From Rhizobiaceae bacterium (lineage in GTDB: Bacteria; Pseudomonadota; Alphaproteobacteria; Rhizobiales; Rhizobiaceae), in contig JAHBYU010000002.1 of the NCBI GenBank assembly GCA_019635775.1, positions 1-64,000 of the forward strand: 64,000 bases of DNA, in the 5' to 3' direction. How positions within the stretch are numbered: the stretch's first letter is position 1; the number at the start of each line of letters is the position of its first letter. The position numbers and the translations under genes are program-made. Shown one piece after another: positions 41,095-50,683 of this stretch. The notes under the pieces were generated by a model. The model was not told the DNA's origin, did not search any database, and saw only the letters and a program-made list of their open reading frames with translations.

Positions 41095-42747
41095 TCAGCG
41101 ATCGCTTTCGCGCCAACGGGGATTGATCCACGGCTCCTGATTGGAAGGCGCAAGCGGAGTCTTTCCAAGAATATGGTCGGCCGCCTTCTCGCCAGTCATG
41201 ATCGACGGGCCGTTCAGATTGCCGTTCGTCACGCGCGGGAAGATGGAAGAGTCGGCCACCCGCAATCCTTCGACGCCGATGACGCGGCATTCCGGATCGA
41301 CGACCGCCATCGCGTCATTTGACGCGCCCATCTTGCAGGTGCCGCAGGGATGATAGGCGCTCTCTACATGTTGCCGGATGAATTCGTCCAGTTGCGCGTC
41401 GCTTCTAACGTCGCTGCCGGGCGAAAGCTCGCGGCCGCGGTACGGGTCGAAAGCGGTTTGTCCGAAGATTTCTCGCGTCAGCCGGATGCAGTGACGAAAA
41501 TCACGCCAATCGTCCGGATGCGACATGTAGTTGAAGAGAATCTTCGGTTTGTCCCAGGGGTCGGCCGATCGGAGCGTGACCGACCCACGAGATTTTGAGC
41601 GCATCGGACCGACATGGGCCTGGAAACCGTGGCCTGGGGCTGCCGCCTTCCCGTCGTACCGCACGGCTGCCGGGATGAAATGATACTGGATGTCCGGATA
41701 ATCCACGCCGGCGGCCGAGCGAACGAACGCCGCTGCCTCGAAATGGTTGGTGGCGCCGAGGCCGGTTTTGAACAGAAGCCATTGCGCGCCGATCAGCGCC
41801 TTCGAGAGGGGGTTGAAGACAGAATTCAGTGTGATCGGCCGAAGCGATTCCTGCTGGATGTAAAGCTCCAGATGATCCTGCAGGTTGCGGCCGACTCCCG
41901 GACGATCCGCCACGACCTCGATTCCGTGGCGCTTGAGTTCGTCCGCCGGTCCAATCCCGGAAAGCATGAGAAGCTTGGGCGAATTTATGGACGAGGCGGC
42001 GATGATGACTTCACGCTTTGCCTTAACGACCTGAATCGTTTTGTGAGCTTCGATCTCCACGCCAGTCGCTCGCTGACTCTCCATGATCACGCGACGGGCG
42101 AAGCCACTGACGAGACTCACATTTTTGCGTCTCAGCGCCGGACGCAGGTAGGCGTTTGCAGCCGACCATCTCCGGCCAAGATGGATTGTCTGTTCCATCG
42201 GACCGAAGCCTTCCTGCTTGGATCCGTTGTAGTCTTCGGTGAGTTCGAAGCCAGCCTGGTGTCCGGCTTCGATGAAGGCCTTGTAGAGTGGATTGAGGCG
42301 AGGGCCGCGTTTGACATGAAGCGGCCCTTCATGGCCTCGCCAGCCATCTTCGCCGCCGTGCGAATGTTCCATACGCTTGAAATAGGGAAGCACGTCTGCA
42401 AACGACCAGCCCGTTGCACCTTGCTCGGACCAATGGTCGAAGTCGCGGGCGTGGCCGCGTACGTAGACCATCCCGTTGATGGAGGACGAGCCGCCCAAGA
42501 CCTTGCCGCGTGGTGTAGCCAGGACACGTCCGCCGAGATGCGGTTCGGGCTCGCTCGAAAACCCCCAGTCGTAACGGCTCATGTTGAGCGGGATTGAAAG
42601 CGCGGAGGGCATCTGGATCAGCGGGCCGTAGTCTGTGCCGCCATATTCAATGACAATGACCGAGTGCTTGCCGTCTTCGGACAGCCGGTAGGCCAGCGCC
42701 GAACCCGCCGATCCGGAACCGATGATGACGTAGTCTGCCTCAAGCAT
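41095..42747 (-). CDS. betA: Choline dehydrogenase
   Basis: An FAD-dependent GMC oxidoreductase, 550 residues, oxidising choline to betaine aldehyde. The N-terminal dinucleotide motif is [45 protein letters not shown] is the second GMC signature; the catalytic His lies in [12 protein letters not shown] with an Asn in [10 protein letters not shown] near the end. ATG 42747 is the family start, although the frame is open to 42876. Its first 8 nt overlap the end of the PLP dehydratase gene, indicating coupled translation. Confidence 0.95.
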   Translation of the reverse strand: MLEADYVIIGSGSAGSALAYRLSEDGKHSVIVIEYGGTDYGPLIQMPSALSIPLNMSRYDWGFSSEPEPHLGGRVLATPRGKVLGGSSSINGMVYVRGHARDFDHWSEQGATGWSFADVLPYFKRMEHSHGGEDGWRGHEGPLHVKRGPRLNPLYKAFIEAGHQAGFELTEDYNGSKQEGFGPMEQTIHLGRRWSAANAYLRPALRRKNVSLVSGFARRVIMESQRATGVEIEAHKTIQVVKAKREVIIAASSINSPKLLMLSGIGPADELKRHGIEVVADRPGVGRNLQDHLELYIQQESLRPITLNSVFNPLSKALIGAQWLLFKTGLGATNHFEAAAFVRSAAGVDYPDIQYHFIPAAVRYDGKAAAPGHGFQAHVGPMRSKSRGSVTLRSADPWDKPKILFNYMSHPDDWRDFRHCIRLTREIFGQTAFDPYRGRELSPGSDVRSDAQLDEFIRQHVESAYHPCGTCKMGASNDAMAVVDPECRVIGVEGLRVADSSIFPRVTNGNLNGPSIMTGEKAADHILGKTPLAPSNQEPWINPRWRESDR

Positions 42748-43741
42748 GGCGTACGTGCTCCAGGAAATCGGCAAGTGCAATGTTCCCGCCAGTCGCGACG
42801 ACCAGAACCGTCTTGTTCGAAACATCGACCGAACCGCCGAGCAAAGCTGCAAGTGACGAGGCCGCCGATGGCTCAAGGACCAGTTTCAGGCGCTCGAAGG
42901 CGAGCCGCATCGCTGACCGGACTTCGTCATTGCCGACGGTCACTGCCTGCGCACCGATGCTGCTCATGACGGCAAAGTTGGAGACGCCGGGACGTCGCGC
43001 CATCATACCGTCGCAGATCGAGGGTGGGGCCGTCAGCGGCACAGTCTGTGCTGCTCCGGCTTCAAGCGACGCGCCCATTCCATTGAAGCGCTCCGGTTCG
43101 ACGACGATCATCCGCGTCTGGGGCGAATGATAACTGAAGGCCAGCGATACGCCGCTGACCAGTCCGCCCCCACCGGTCGGCACGAAAACGAGGTCCGGCG
43201 TGACATTGCGCTCGCGCAACTGGTCCAGCGCCTCCAGCCCTACACCTGCCTGCCCGGCAATCACCTCCGGATGGTCGAACGGATGCAGCAGTGTCAGGCC
43301 CTCGTCCCTGGCGATGGCCTGCGCCCGCTCCATTGCCACTTCCTCCCGCGCCCGTTGCCCGTGATCCGTCAGGATAACGCGCGCGCCATAGCCGGCTGTC
43401 GCCTCGCGCTTTGCGAGCGGCGCATCGACGGGCATGACGATGGTCACCGGAATGCCGAGACGCTGGCCGGATGCGGCCAGCCCCTGCGCGAAATTGCCCG
43501 AGGAATAGGCGACCACGCCTTTTGCTGCCTCGGCTGCGCTCAGCGTCTTCAGACGCCAGTAAGCTCCGCGGCTCTTGAAGGAGCCGGTCCACTGAAGAGA
43601 CTCGGGCTTGACGAACACTCGCGCCGCGCCGGCCTGTTTGGCGATGGCTGCGGATTCTAGCAAAGGCGTCACCAGCGTTACCCGCCTTGTTTCCTCGTAG
43701 GCCCGTTGCAGATGCTCGATGCTGGGGATGGAGGCGGTCAA
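42740..43741 (-). CDS. PLP-dependent threonine/serine dehydratase-like protein (EutB-like) in the bet operon
   Basis: A 333-residue fold-type II PLP enzyme. The PLP Lys is in [15 protein letters not shown], the phosphate loop is [10 protein letters not shown], and the end is [14 protein letters not shown]. The length fits a biodegradative threonine dehydratase, or the EutB enzyme of ectoine catabolism, rather than biosynthetic IlvA, since there is no ACT domain. It overlaps betI by 4 nt and betA by 8 nt, so it is firmly inside this operon. Its role in choline/betaine metabolism is not obvious: it may deaminate Ser/Thr arising from betaine breakdown or a hydroxyectoine-related compound. Family firm, substrate unknown. 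Confidence 0.85.
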   Translation of the reverse strand: MTASIPSIEHLQRAYEETRRVTLVTPLLESAAIAKQAGAARVFVKPESLQWTGSFKSRGAYWRLKTLSAAEAAKGVVAYSSGNFAQGLAASGQRLGIPVTIVMPVDAPLAKREATAGYGARVILTDHGQRAREEVAMERAQAIARDEGLTLLHPFDHPEVIAGQAGVGLEALDQLRERNVTPDLVFVPTGGGGLVSGVSLAFSYHSPQTRMIVVEPERFNGMGASLEAGAAQTVPLTAPPSICDGMMARRPGVSNFAVMSSIGAQAVTVGNDEVRSAMRLAFERLKLVLEPSAASSLAALLGGSVDVSNKTVLVVATGGNIALADFLEHVRHA

Positions 43742-44352
43742 TTCGGCGAACTCCGGTTTGTCCGTGCTGGCGATGCCGCGGTCATCCTGGCTTCGAGATA
43801 GTCTTCGATGATGGAGATCGCGCTCGCGGCGTTCGGGGTGCCATCCTTGAGCGCGCGACGGATGTAGAACCCGTCGATCAGGGCCGCGATGGCTTCGGCC
43901 GATCGCTCCGCTTCAGCCCTTGGCATCAGCGCCGTCAGCCCGCTCATGAGGTTCGAATGAAGACGTCGCGCGTAAACGCGCAGCAATCGCCGCAGAGCTT
44001 CCGATTGCTGCGCCTCCACATAAAAGGCCAGCCAGGCTGCGATCGTCTCCGGCCTGAATTGCTTGTCGGAGAAGTTGACCGCCACCACCGCTGAGATCCG
44101 GGCGCGCGGATCGGGTGCTGAGGACAACGCTTGCCTCGCGTCGGCATAGAGCTCGGCAAGCAGGTGACGCATCGTGGCCTGCAGCAACTCGTCCTTGGCG
44201 CCGAAGTAGTGATGTGCAAGCGCGGAAGAGACGCCGGCACGCCCGGCGATCTCCGACATGGTGACGTCAAGCGAGCCGCGTTCTCCGATCACGGAGAGCG
44301 TGGCATCGATCAACGCCCGACGGCGCAACGGTTGCATTCCGAGCTTCGGCAT
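43738..44352 (-). CDS. betI: Transcriptional repressor BetI
   Basis: A TetR-family repressor of 204 residues that senses choline. The start [26 protein letters not shown] matches BetI, the HTH is [28 protein letters not shown], and the C-terminal [22 protein letters not shown] segment is also BetI-like. It is the first gene of the bet operon, overlapping the next gene as ATGA. A palindrome just upstream (44383-44396) is its likely operator. Confidence 0.95.
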   Translation of the reverse strand: MPKLGMQPLRRRALIDATLSVIGERGSLDVTMSEIAGRAGVSSALAHHYFGAKDELLQATMRHLLAELYADARQALSSAPDPRARISAVVAVNFSDKQFRPETIAAWLAFYVEAQQSEALRRLLRVYARRLHSNLMSGLTALMPRAEAERSAEAIAALIDGFYIRRALKDGTPNAASAISIIEDYLEARMTAASPARTNRSSPN

Positions 44353-44382
44353 ATGGCCTCCTTGGGGGTGACCGTATTTTTT

Positions 44383-44396
44383 ATTGACTGGTCAAT
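44383..44396. promoter_or_regulatory. Candidate BetI operator
   Basis: ATTGAC-TG-GTCAAT: 6-bp inverted arms with a 2-nt centre, 31 nt upstream of the betI start and between betI and the divergent thiolase gene. TetR-type repressors bind such short palindromes, and autoregulation of bet operons by BetI is established. The site itself is inferred. Confidence 0.6.
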
Positions 44397-44507
44397 CAAC
44401 AAAAAACCCGGCAGCCGATAGCTGCTTTGCGCCATTGCTTTCGCTTTACCTTGGGCGTTGGCGCGCCCATCTTCAGGGTTCTGGAGTCTGGGATAGCTGG
44501 AGGCAGC

Positions 44508-45674
44508 ATGTCGGCGGTCATCATCGGTTGGGCCCATTCGCGGTTCGGAAAGCTGGAAGGCGAAACACTGGAGAGCCTGATCGGCGGTGTCGCCGTCGAA
44601 GCGCTCGGCCATGCCGGGATCGGGCCCGAAGATGTGGACGAGATCATGCTTGGCCATTTCAACGCCGGTTTCTCGCCTCAGGATTTCACAGCGAGCCTTG
44701 TCCTGCAGACGGATGACAGGTTGCGCTTCAAGCCGGCGACCCGCGTCGAAAACGCCTGCGCCACCGGATCGGCGGCCGTAAGGCAGGGCATCCGTGCGAT
44801 CGATGCGGGTGCAGCGCGTATCGTTCTGGTCGTCGGTGCCGAACAGATGACCACGACACCCGCCCCGGAGATCGGAAAGAACCTGTTGAAGGCTTCCTAC
44901 CTTCCCGAGGATGGCGATACGCCTGCGGGTTTCGCCGGCGTCTTCGGAAAGATCGCCCAGGCCTACTTCCAGCGTTACGGCGACCAGTCGGACGCGCTGG
45001 CACGCATTGCCGCAAAAAACCACAGCAACGGGGTTGGCAACCCCTACGCGCAACTTCGAAAGGACCTGGGTTTCGATTTCTGTCGGCGGGAGAGCGATAA
45101 GAACCCATTCGTGGCCGGTCCGCTCAAGAGGACCGACTGTTCACCGGTATCGGACGGCGCTGCTGCTCTCGTTCTGATGGAAAGTGAAGCTGCCGCAACC
45201 GCGCCACGGACCATCGGTTTTCGCGCCAACGAGCATGTGCAGGACTTCCTGCCCATCTCCAAACGCGACATCCTCCTGTTCGAAGGCTGCTCTCAGGCCT
45301 GGAAGCGGGCGCTGGACGCGGCAGGCGTGACGCTTGACGAACTTTCCTTCGTGGAGACCCATGACTGCTTCACCATAGCGGAACTGATCGAGTACGAGGC
45401 GATGGGACTGGCAGGACGCGGCGAGGGAGGCCGGATCGCCTTGGACGGTCAGACGGAGAGGGGCGGCCGGCTCCCTGTCAATCCCTCGGGCGGGTTGAAG
45501 TCCAAGGGTCATCCGATCGGCGCGACCGGGGTTTCCATGCATGTGCTGACTGCGATGCAATTGACAGGTGAGGCCGAAGGCATACAGGTGCCGGGGGCAA
45601 CGCTAGGCGGCATCTTCAATATGGGTGGCGCTGCCGTCGCGAACTATGTCTCCATCCTCGAGAGGATCAGATGA
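44508..45674 (+). CDS. Thiolase-family protein (acetyl-CoA acetyltransferase/SCP-x type)
   Basis: A 388-residue thiolase. The nucleophile Cys84 is in VENACATGSAAVRQG, FVETHDCFTIAELIEYEAMGL is the SCP2/SCPx-type segment with the catalytic His nearby, and the C-terminal GLKSKGHPIGATGVSMHVL holds another active-site His. It could condense or cleave acyl-CoAs; chain length is unknown. ATG 44508 follows GGAGGCAGC. It diverges from betI, sharing the operator region, and its end overlaps the start of the next gene by 4 nt (ATGA). Confidence 0.88.
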   Translation: MSAVIIGWAHSRFGKLEGETLESLIGGVAVEALGHAGIGPEDVDEIMLGHFNAGFSPQDFTASLVLQTDDRLRFKPATRVENACATGSAAVRQGIRAIDAGAARIVLVVGAEQMTTTPAPEIGKNLLKASYLPEDGDTPAGFAGVFGKIAQAYFQRYGDQSDALARIAAKNHSNGVGNPYAQLRKDLGFDFCRRESDKNPFVAGPLKRTDCSPVSDGAAALVLMESEAAATAPRTIGFRANEHVQDFLPISKRDILLFEGCSQAWKRALDAAGVTLDELSFVETHDCFTIAELIEYEAMGLAGRGEGGRIALDGQTERGGRLPVNPSGGLKSKGHPIGATGVSMHVLTAMQLTGEAEGIQVPGATLGGIFNMGGAAVANYVSILERIR

Positions 45675-46162
45675 AGCTTGCCCTCATAGGATCGTTGTTT
45701 GTCGTTGTGCTCTGGGCCGGGAATTCATTTGCTGGCGCAGATGCCGGCACGCTGGGCGAGGCCTTCTGCAAAGCGCGCATCGCCAACGACGAAGAGGCAA
45801 CGCGCGCTCTGCTGACCCCGTCTCTTGTAAAGGTAATCGAAGAGGCCGAAGCGCGCAGTGACCTTGTTGCCAAGTCTGTTCCCGACGAGAAGCCGCCTCT
45901 CGGTGACGGTATTCCGTATCAGGCGTTTCCCGATGTTCCAGCCGGTTGCGACGTTGGCGCGGTTATCGACAAAGCCGGATATGTCGAGGTCACGGTCACC
46001 TATCGCTTCCCTGACACTCCCAATGCCGACTGGAGCGACAGGCTGAAGGTTGTGAGCGATGATGGCAAGGCGATGGTCGATGACGTGATCTACGCGAACG
46101 TCGCGAATGGTGAGCCCGACCTTAGCTTGCGACAGATACTGATGGACACATTCGATCAGTAA
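45671..46162 (+). CDS. Small exported hypothetical protein, 163 aa
   Basis: I do not recognise the family. A signal peptide is clear (MKLALIGSLFVVVLWAGNSFAGA, cleavage near residue 22). The mature part has GEAFCKARIANDEEATRALLTPSL and a beta-rich second half (GYVEVTVTYRFPDTPNADWSDRLKVV), with two Cys that could form a disulfide in the periplasm. It overlaps the thiolase stop by 4 nt, so it is cotranslated with it, and meets the DUF3750 gene end to end with a 7-nt overlap. A lumazine/NTF2-like or DUF3828-like fold is possible but unproved. Confidence 0.78.
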   Translation: MKLALIGSLFVVVLWAGNSFAGADAGTLGEAFCKARIANDEEATRALLTPSLVKVIEEAEARSDLVAKSVPDEKPPLGDGIPYQAFPDVPAGCDVGAVIDKAGYVEVTVTYRFPDTPNADWSDRLKVVSDDGKAMVDDVIYANVANGEPDLSLRQILMDTFDQ

Positions 46163-46905
46163 GGCCCGAATATGGGAACCCGGCCATATGCAGGAATCTT
46201 GATGGCGGGCTTGGCAAGGTCGAGTCCTGCGACCAGCCCCCCAAAGTGGACTTCGATGCCGCTGCGGACCCCGAGTGCAAAGCCTGCCAGTCCGCCGAGG
46301 GTGACGTGCAGATCGCGCCAGTCTGGCGCTATCTCGAAGCCCAACAGCCCAGGTGCGTAATCGCGCCCGGTTGCATTGGATGGTACGGTCATCCCGAGTT
46401 CCGGCACGCTGCGCAGGACGTTTGCTATGAAACTGTTTGAGTTGGGACCGGGCCAGAGTCGGTAGTCGCCGACTTTCGAATAGCGATAGTCGGCGATTGC
46501 TCTCTCCAGGACAGGTATGAGCCGTTCGGCCTGCGCGCCCACGACAGAATCCACGATTTCGGGGGTGTTGGAATACCACCGGCCGTCGGCTGCATAAGCG
46601 TTGTGCCGTATCGGTGAGCCCCAACCAACCTTGTCGTATCGATCGTAGCCGTCGAAGCCTGGCTTCTTTATCACCAACCAGCTGTGGAGCGAAAACGCGC
46701 CTTTCATGCCGCCGGTCCTGGCTGCCATGAGATAGACAGCGGCTTGATCCCGGCTTGGCGCGGATGGCAGGATTTGCGCTGACGACCAGTCCGCGTTGCG
46801 CCACGAGTTCGGCCGCTGCTGCAGGCTCCACCAGCCTGCCGTAGCGAGAGCCGGCGCGACAAACACCAGCAGGACTGCGAGAATGACGTTTCTTATAAGG
46901 CGCAT
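46156..46905 (-). CDS. DUF3750-family protein
   Basis: A 249-residue protein with an N-terminal hydrophobic signal or anchor (MRLIRNVILAVLLVFVAPALATAGWW). A conserved body follows with AAVYLMAARTGGMKGAFSLHSWLVIK, DRYDKVGWGSPIRHNAYAADGRWYSN, GDYRLWPGPNSNSFIANVLR and a terminal segment HFGGLVAGLDLAKPAIKIPAYGR, all of which I recognise as DUF3750. The conserved HSW, Asn and Ser residues suggest a papain/NlpC-like or lipid-acting enzyme, but function is not established. It is exported or membrane-anchored and sits alone on the minus strand. Confidence 0.85.
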   Translation of the reverse strand: MRLIRNVILAVLLVFVAPALATAGWWSLQQRPNSWRNADWSSAQILPSAPSRDQAAVYLMAARTGGMKGAFSLHSWLVIKKPGFDGYDRYDKVGWGSPIRHNAYAADGRWYSNTPEIVDSVVGAQAERLIPVLERAIADYRYSKVGDYRLWPGPNSNSFIANVLRSVPELGMTVPSNATGRDYAPGLLGFEIAPDWRDLHVTLGGLAGFALGVRSGIEVHFGGLVAGLDLAKPAIKIPAYGRVPIFGPY

Positions 46906-46977
46906 AGGCGGCGAAAGTCTTGGCTCGAGGAGACGTTGAGTTTAATTCGGAAGCGATCCGTTATTTCGGGTGTAATT

Positions 46978-48006
46978 ATGTCTGATCCTGTTTTGGTCGA
47001 GATAATGCGCGGCGACCGCGTCGAAAGCGCACACCGTGGCGCCTTCGTGGTTTGCGATGCCCATGGCGCAATCGTGGAGCAAGGCGGCGACCCGGATCAA
47101 CTGGTCTTTCCAAGGTCGGCGGTAAAGGCGATTCAGGCGCTGCCTCTTGTGGAGACTGGAGCGGCTGAGGCATTCGGGTACGGCGAGAAGGAACTCGCTC
47201 TGGCCTGCGCTTCGCATCGCGGAGAAGAGGAGCATGTTCAACTGGCTTCGTCGATGCTCAAGCGCATCGGGCTCGACGAAACCGCACTCGAATGCGGCTC
47301 GCACTGGCCGTTCAATCATGATGCCACGATCGCGCTTGCACAGCGGGGAGGGGAGCCGTCCAACCTGCATAACAATTGCTCGGGGAAGCATTCCGGATTT
47401 CTGTGTACCTGCAGGCATTTGAAGCTGAATCATCGCGGTTATGTGGACTTCGACCATCAGTCGCAGGAAATGGTTCGGGAGGCGATGCAGAACGTAACCG
47501 CCGCCATTCATTCTCGTGAAAATAGCGCGATCGATGGTTGCTCTATACCGACCTACGCCATTCCGCTTCGCAGCCTTGCTTTCGGTTTTGCACGCATGGC
47601 GACCGGACAGGGTCTTGCTCCGCAGCGCGCAAGCGCGGCCGCGCGCCTGCTCAGGGCCTGTATGGCGGAACCCTTCTTCGTTTCGGGGTCGGATGTACCC
47701 GATCTATCGCTCATGCGGGTCGCACCCGGCCGCATTTTCGTCAAAAGCGGCGCGGAAGGAATGTTCTGTGCTGCATTGCCGGAGCTGGGGTTGGGCGTTG
47801 CGCTTAAATGTGACGATGGGGCGGGGCGCGCGGGCGAGACGATGATTGCCGCGCTCCTGGCAAGGCTACTCGAAAAAGACGAAGACGTTTCCGGGAAACT
47901 GGGAGAGTTGGCACGGCCTGTCGTCACCAGCCGCCGCGGAGTGGCCGTTGGCAGGATAAGGCCCGTCGGAGCCCTTGCGCTTGGCGTAGAGGGGCCTGGG
48001 CCTTGA
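46978..48006 (+). CDS. L-asparaginase II family protein (rhizobial type)
   Basis: A 342-residue protein of the rhizobial-type asparaginase family (distinct from E. coli AnsA/AnsB). It has VEIMRGDRVESAHRGAFVVCDAHGAIVEQGGDP at the start, SAVKAIQALPLVETGAAEAFG, LALACASHRGEEEHV, NNCSGKHSGFLCTC with its conserved Cys/Lys/Ser, and KCDDGAGRAGE near the end. It hydrolyses asparagine to aspartate and ammonia in the cytoplasm. ATG 46978 (MSDPVLVEIMRG) fits the family; the ribosome-binding site is weak. Confidence 0.9.
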   Translation: MSDPVLVEIMRGDRVESAHRGAFVVCDAHGAIVEQGGDPDQLVFPRSAVKAIQALPLVETGAAEAFGYGEKELALACASHRGEEEHVQLASSMLKRIGLDETALECGSHWPFNHDATIALAQRGGEPSNLHNNCSGKHSGFLCTCRHLKLNHRGYVDFDHQSQEMVREAMQNVTAAIHSRENSAIDGCSIPTYAIPLRSLAFGFARMATGQGLAPQRASAAARLLRACMAEPFFVSGSDVPDLSLMRVAPGRIFVKSGAEGMFCAALPELGLGVALKCDDGAGRAGETMIAALLARLLEKDEDVSGKLGELARPVVTSRRGVAVGRIRPVGALALGVEGPGP

Positions 48007-48037
48007 ATTTGCCTGTTGCGCCGGTCAAACTCTTCCG

Positions 48038-48511
48038 ATGAGCAGAGCTTTCACGCGCGAGGATGATAACGATAACGCCTTCGCCGATCTCGGCGAGCGT
48101 CCGTTAAGCCAACATCGCAATCTTGTAACTAGGCACGGTCTCTTCCTGATCGAGGATGCGATCAGATCCCTGCGTGAGGGCCTGGCTAAGGCCGAGAAGG
48201 CGTCCGACCGAGAACGCATCGCCAAGTTGTCCCGCGATTTGCGTTATTGGGTCGCGCGTCGCGAAAACGCTGAAATTTCCGAGCCGGAACCCGACAGCCG
48301 AGTTGCCCGGTTTGGCATGACGGTCACGATTGAAGGCGAAGACGGCAAGAGCAGAAACTGGAAGATTGTCGGCGAAGACGAGGCTGACGCCGCTCAAGGC
48401 ACCATTTCTCACATATCGCCGATGGCGCAGGCCTTGTTTGGCAAGGGAGTAGGCGATGCTGTCGTCGTCAGCGGCAAGGAATGGGAGATTACCCACCTCG
48501 CCGCAGACTGA
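48038..48511 (+). CDS. GreA/GreB-family transcription factor
   Basis: A 157-residue protein with a helical N-terminal region (LIEDAIRSLREGLAKAEKASDRERIAKLSRDLRYWVARR) and a C-terminal GreA/GreB FKBP-like domain (VTIEGEDGKSRNWKIVGEDEADAAQGTISHISPMAQALFGKGVGDAVVV). It is likely to bind RNA polymerase through the secondary channel, as GreA/Rnk-type proteins do. The coiled coil is shorter than in true GreA, so cleavage stimulation is uncertain. It lies 31 nt after the asparaginase gene, possibly cotranscribed. Confidence 0.88.
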   Translation: MSRAFTREDDNDNAFADLGERPLSQHRNLVTRHGLFLIEDAIRSLREGLAKAEKASDRERIAKLSRDLRYWVARRENAEISEPEPDSRVARFGMTVTIEGEDGKSRNWKIVGEDEADAAQGTISHISPMAQALFGKGVGDAVVVSGKEWEITHLAAD

Positions 48512-48541
48512 CCTTTGCCGTCATCGGCAACTGCCGAGGGT

Positions 48542-50683
48542 CTATGCAGACGATTTCTGGGCAGACCGTAGCAGACTATCGATCAACCTGTCGGCTGCTT
48601 CGGGGATCACGGTCCCCGGCGGAAAGATTTCCGAAGCGCCCGCGTTGAGCACGGCCTGATAGTCCTGGGGCGGGATTACACCTCCGGCCACGATCACGAT
48701 CCCTCGGCCGCCCAACCTCTCCAATTCCTCACGCAACTCCGGAATCAGGGTCAGGTGGCCGGCCGCGAGTGAAGACGCGCCAACGACGTGAACGTTGCGC
48801 TCGACGGCCAGTTTGGCGATCTCCGTCGGCGTCTGGAACATCGCCCCCACGATCACTTCGAAGCCGAGATCGGCAAAAGCCGTGGCGATGACTTTCTGGC
48901 CACGGTCGTGGCCGTCCTGCCCCATCTTGGCGACGAGAACCCTGGGCTTGGCACCGGTTATCCTCTCGAACTCCTCGACTTTGGCTGCCACGCGGTCCGC
49001 AAGTGGATTGTCTCCAAGCTCCTTGCGATAAACGCCCGAGATGGTTTGCACGGAAGCAACGTGTCGCCCGAAGACCTTTTCCAACGCCAGTGATATCTCG
49101 CCGACCGTGGCGTTGGCACGGGCTGCGCGGATGGCGAACTCCAGAAGATTGCCGTTTCCTCGGGCCGCTTGCGTCAACGCATCCAGCGCGGTCTCGACAG
49201 CAGCGGTGTCGCGTGTGCCCTTCAGCATCTGAAGCTTGGAAAGCTGGCGCGCGCGAACCTCGGCGTTGTCCACCTTGAGGACGTCGACTTCGATGTCCTT
49301 TTCGGGTCGCCATGCGTTCACGCCTACAAGGGTTTGCTCGCCGGAATCGATCCGGGCCTGTGTCCGCGCCGACGCCTCTTCGATGCGGGCTTTCGGGATG
49401 CCCTTTTCAATCGCTGCGGCCATGCCGCCGAGCGTCTCGACTTCTTCGATATGCACCATCGCTCGCGCGGCGAGGTCATGCGTCAGACGCTCGACATAGG
49501 CCGAGCCACCCCACGGGTCGATGATGCGTGTAGTACCGGATTCTTTTTGGAGGATAAGCTGTGTGTTGCGGGCGATGCGCGCCGAATGGTCGCTCGGCAA
49601 CGCAAGTGCCTCGTCGAATGCGTTTGTATGGAGCGATTGGGTATGCCCTTGCGTGGCGGCCATGGCCTCGATCATGGTGCGGACGATGTTGTTGTAAGGA
49701 TCTTGTGCGGTCAGCGACCAGCCGGATGTCTGGCAATGCGTACGCAATGACAGTGATCGCGGGTCCTTTGGCGCAAAGTTCTTTTGCATCAGGCTCGCCC
49801 ATAGCAGGCGGGCTGCGCGCAGCTTCGCGATCTCCATGAAGAAGTTCATGCCGATCGCGAAGAAGAAGGACAGGCGGGGCGCGAACTTGTCTATCTCCAG
49901 ACCGGCTGCAAGGCCGGCCCGCACATATTCGATACCGTCGGCGATTGTGTAGGCAAGTTCGAGGTCTGCGCTCGCCCCCGCCTCCTGCATGTGGTAGCCG
50001 GAAATCGAGATCGAGTTGAATTTCGGCATATTCCGCGAGGTGTAGGCGAAGATGTCCGAAACGATCCGCATCGAGGGTTTCGGCGGATAGATATAAGTGT
50101 TGCGGACCATGAACTCCTTCAGGATGTCGTTCTGGATGGTCCCCGAAAGATCCTTCTGCGCGACGCCCTGTTCCTCGGCAACGACGACGTAAAGAGCGAG
50201 GATCGGCAGTACCCCCCCATTCATCGTCATCGAGACGGTCATTTCACCGAGTGGTATCTCGTTGAACAGTTGGCGCATGTCGAGGATTGAATCGATCGCG
50301 ACGCCTGCCATTCCAACGTCGCCGGCAACGCGGGGATGATCGCTGTCATATCCTCGGTGGGTCGCCAGGTCGAATGCAACAGAGAGGCCTTTCTGCCCGG
50401 CGGCGACGTTGCGTCGATAGAATGCATTGGACTCCTCGGCGGTCGAGAAGCCCGCGTATTGGCGTATTGTCCACGGTTGCTGGACATACATTGTCGGATA
50501 CGGTCCCCGAACAAAGGGGGCGATCCCTGGCCATGTGTCGAGTAATGGCAGTCCCTTAAGGTCGTTTTCCCCGTAGGAGCGCCGGATCGGAATGCCTTCC
50601 GGCGTCCGCCAGGCATCGCCTTCGATACTCTGGAAAGCCTTCGCCGGTTCCCTCCATGCGATGGTGCTGAAATCGGGGATCAT
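48542..50683 (-). CDS. scpA: Methylmalonyl-CoA mutase, large (B12-binding) subunit
   Basis: Interconverts methylmalonyl-CoA and succinyl-CoA with adenosylcobalamin. The 713-residue protein has the substrate-binding TIM barrel ([30 protein letters not shown] near the N-terminus) and a C-terminal B12 domain with the cobalt-ligand motif GQDGHDRG, His about residue 592. ATG 50683 has a GGAG site and overlaps the stop of the small-subunit gene (ATGA), so the two are cotranslated. Gene naming (scpA, mutB, bhbA, mcmA) varies. Confidence 0.95.
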   Translation of the reverse strand: MIPDFSTIAWREPAKAFQSIEGDAWRTPEGIPIRRSYGENDLKGLPLLDTWPGIAPFVRGPYPTMYVQQPWTIRQYAGFSTAEESNAFYRRNVAAGQKGLSVAFDLATHRGYDSDHPRVAGDVGMAGVAIDSILDMRQLFNEIPLGEMTVSMTMNGGVLPILALYVVVAEEQGVAQKDLSGTIQNDILKEFMVRNTYIYPPKPSMRIVSDIFAYTSRNMPKFNSISISGYHMQEAGASADLELAYTIADGIEYVRAGLAAGLEIDKFAPRLSFFFAIGMNFFMEIAKLRAARLLWASLMQKNFAPKDPRSLSLRTHCQTSGWSLTAQDPYNNIVRTMIEAMAATQGHTQSLHTNAFDEALALPSDHSARIARNTQLILQKESGTTRIIDPWGGSAYVERLTHDLAARAMVHIEEVETLGGMAAAIEKGIPKARIEEASARTQARIDSGEQTLVGVNAWRPEKDIEVDVLKVDNAEVRARQLSKLQMLKGTRDTAAVETALDALTQAARGNGNLLEFAIRAARANATVGEISLALEKVFGRHVASVQTISGVYRKELGDNPLADRVAAKVEEFERITGAKPRVLVAKMGQDGHDRGQKVIATAFADLGFEVIVGAMFQTPTEIAKLAVERNVHVVGASSLAAGHLTLIPELREELERLGGRGIVIVAGGVIPPQDYQAVLNAGASEIFPPGTVIPEAADRLIDSLLRSAQKSSA

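Noticed and set aside
41614-42597. 327-aa plus-strand open frame opposite betA
   Set aside because: Shadow frame of the choline dehydrogenase; composition and lack of motifs argue against a real gene.
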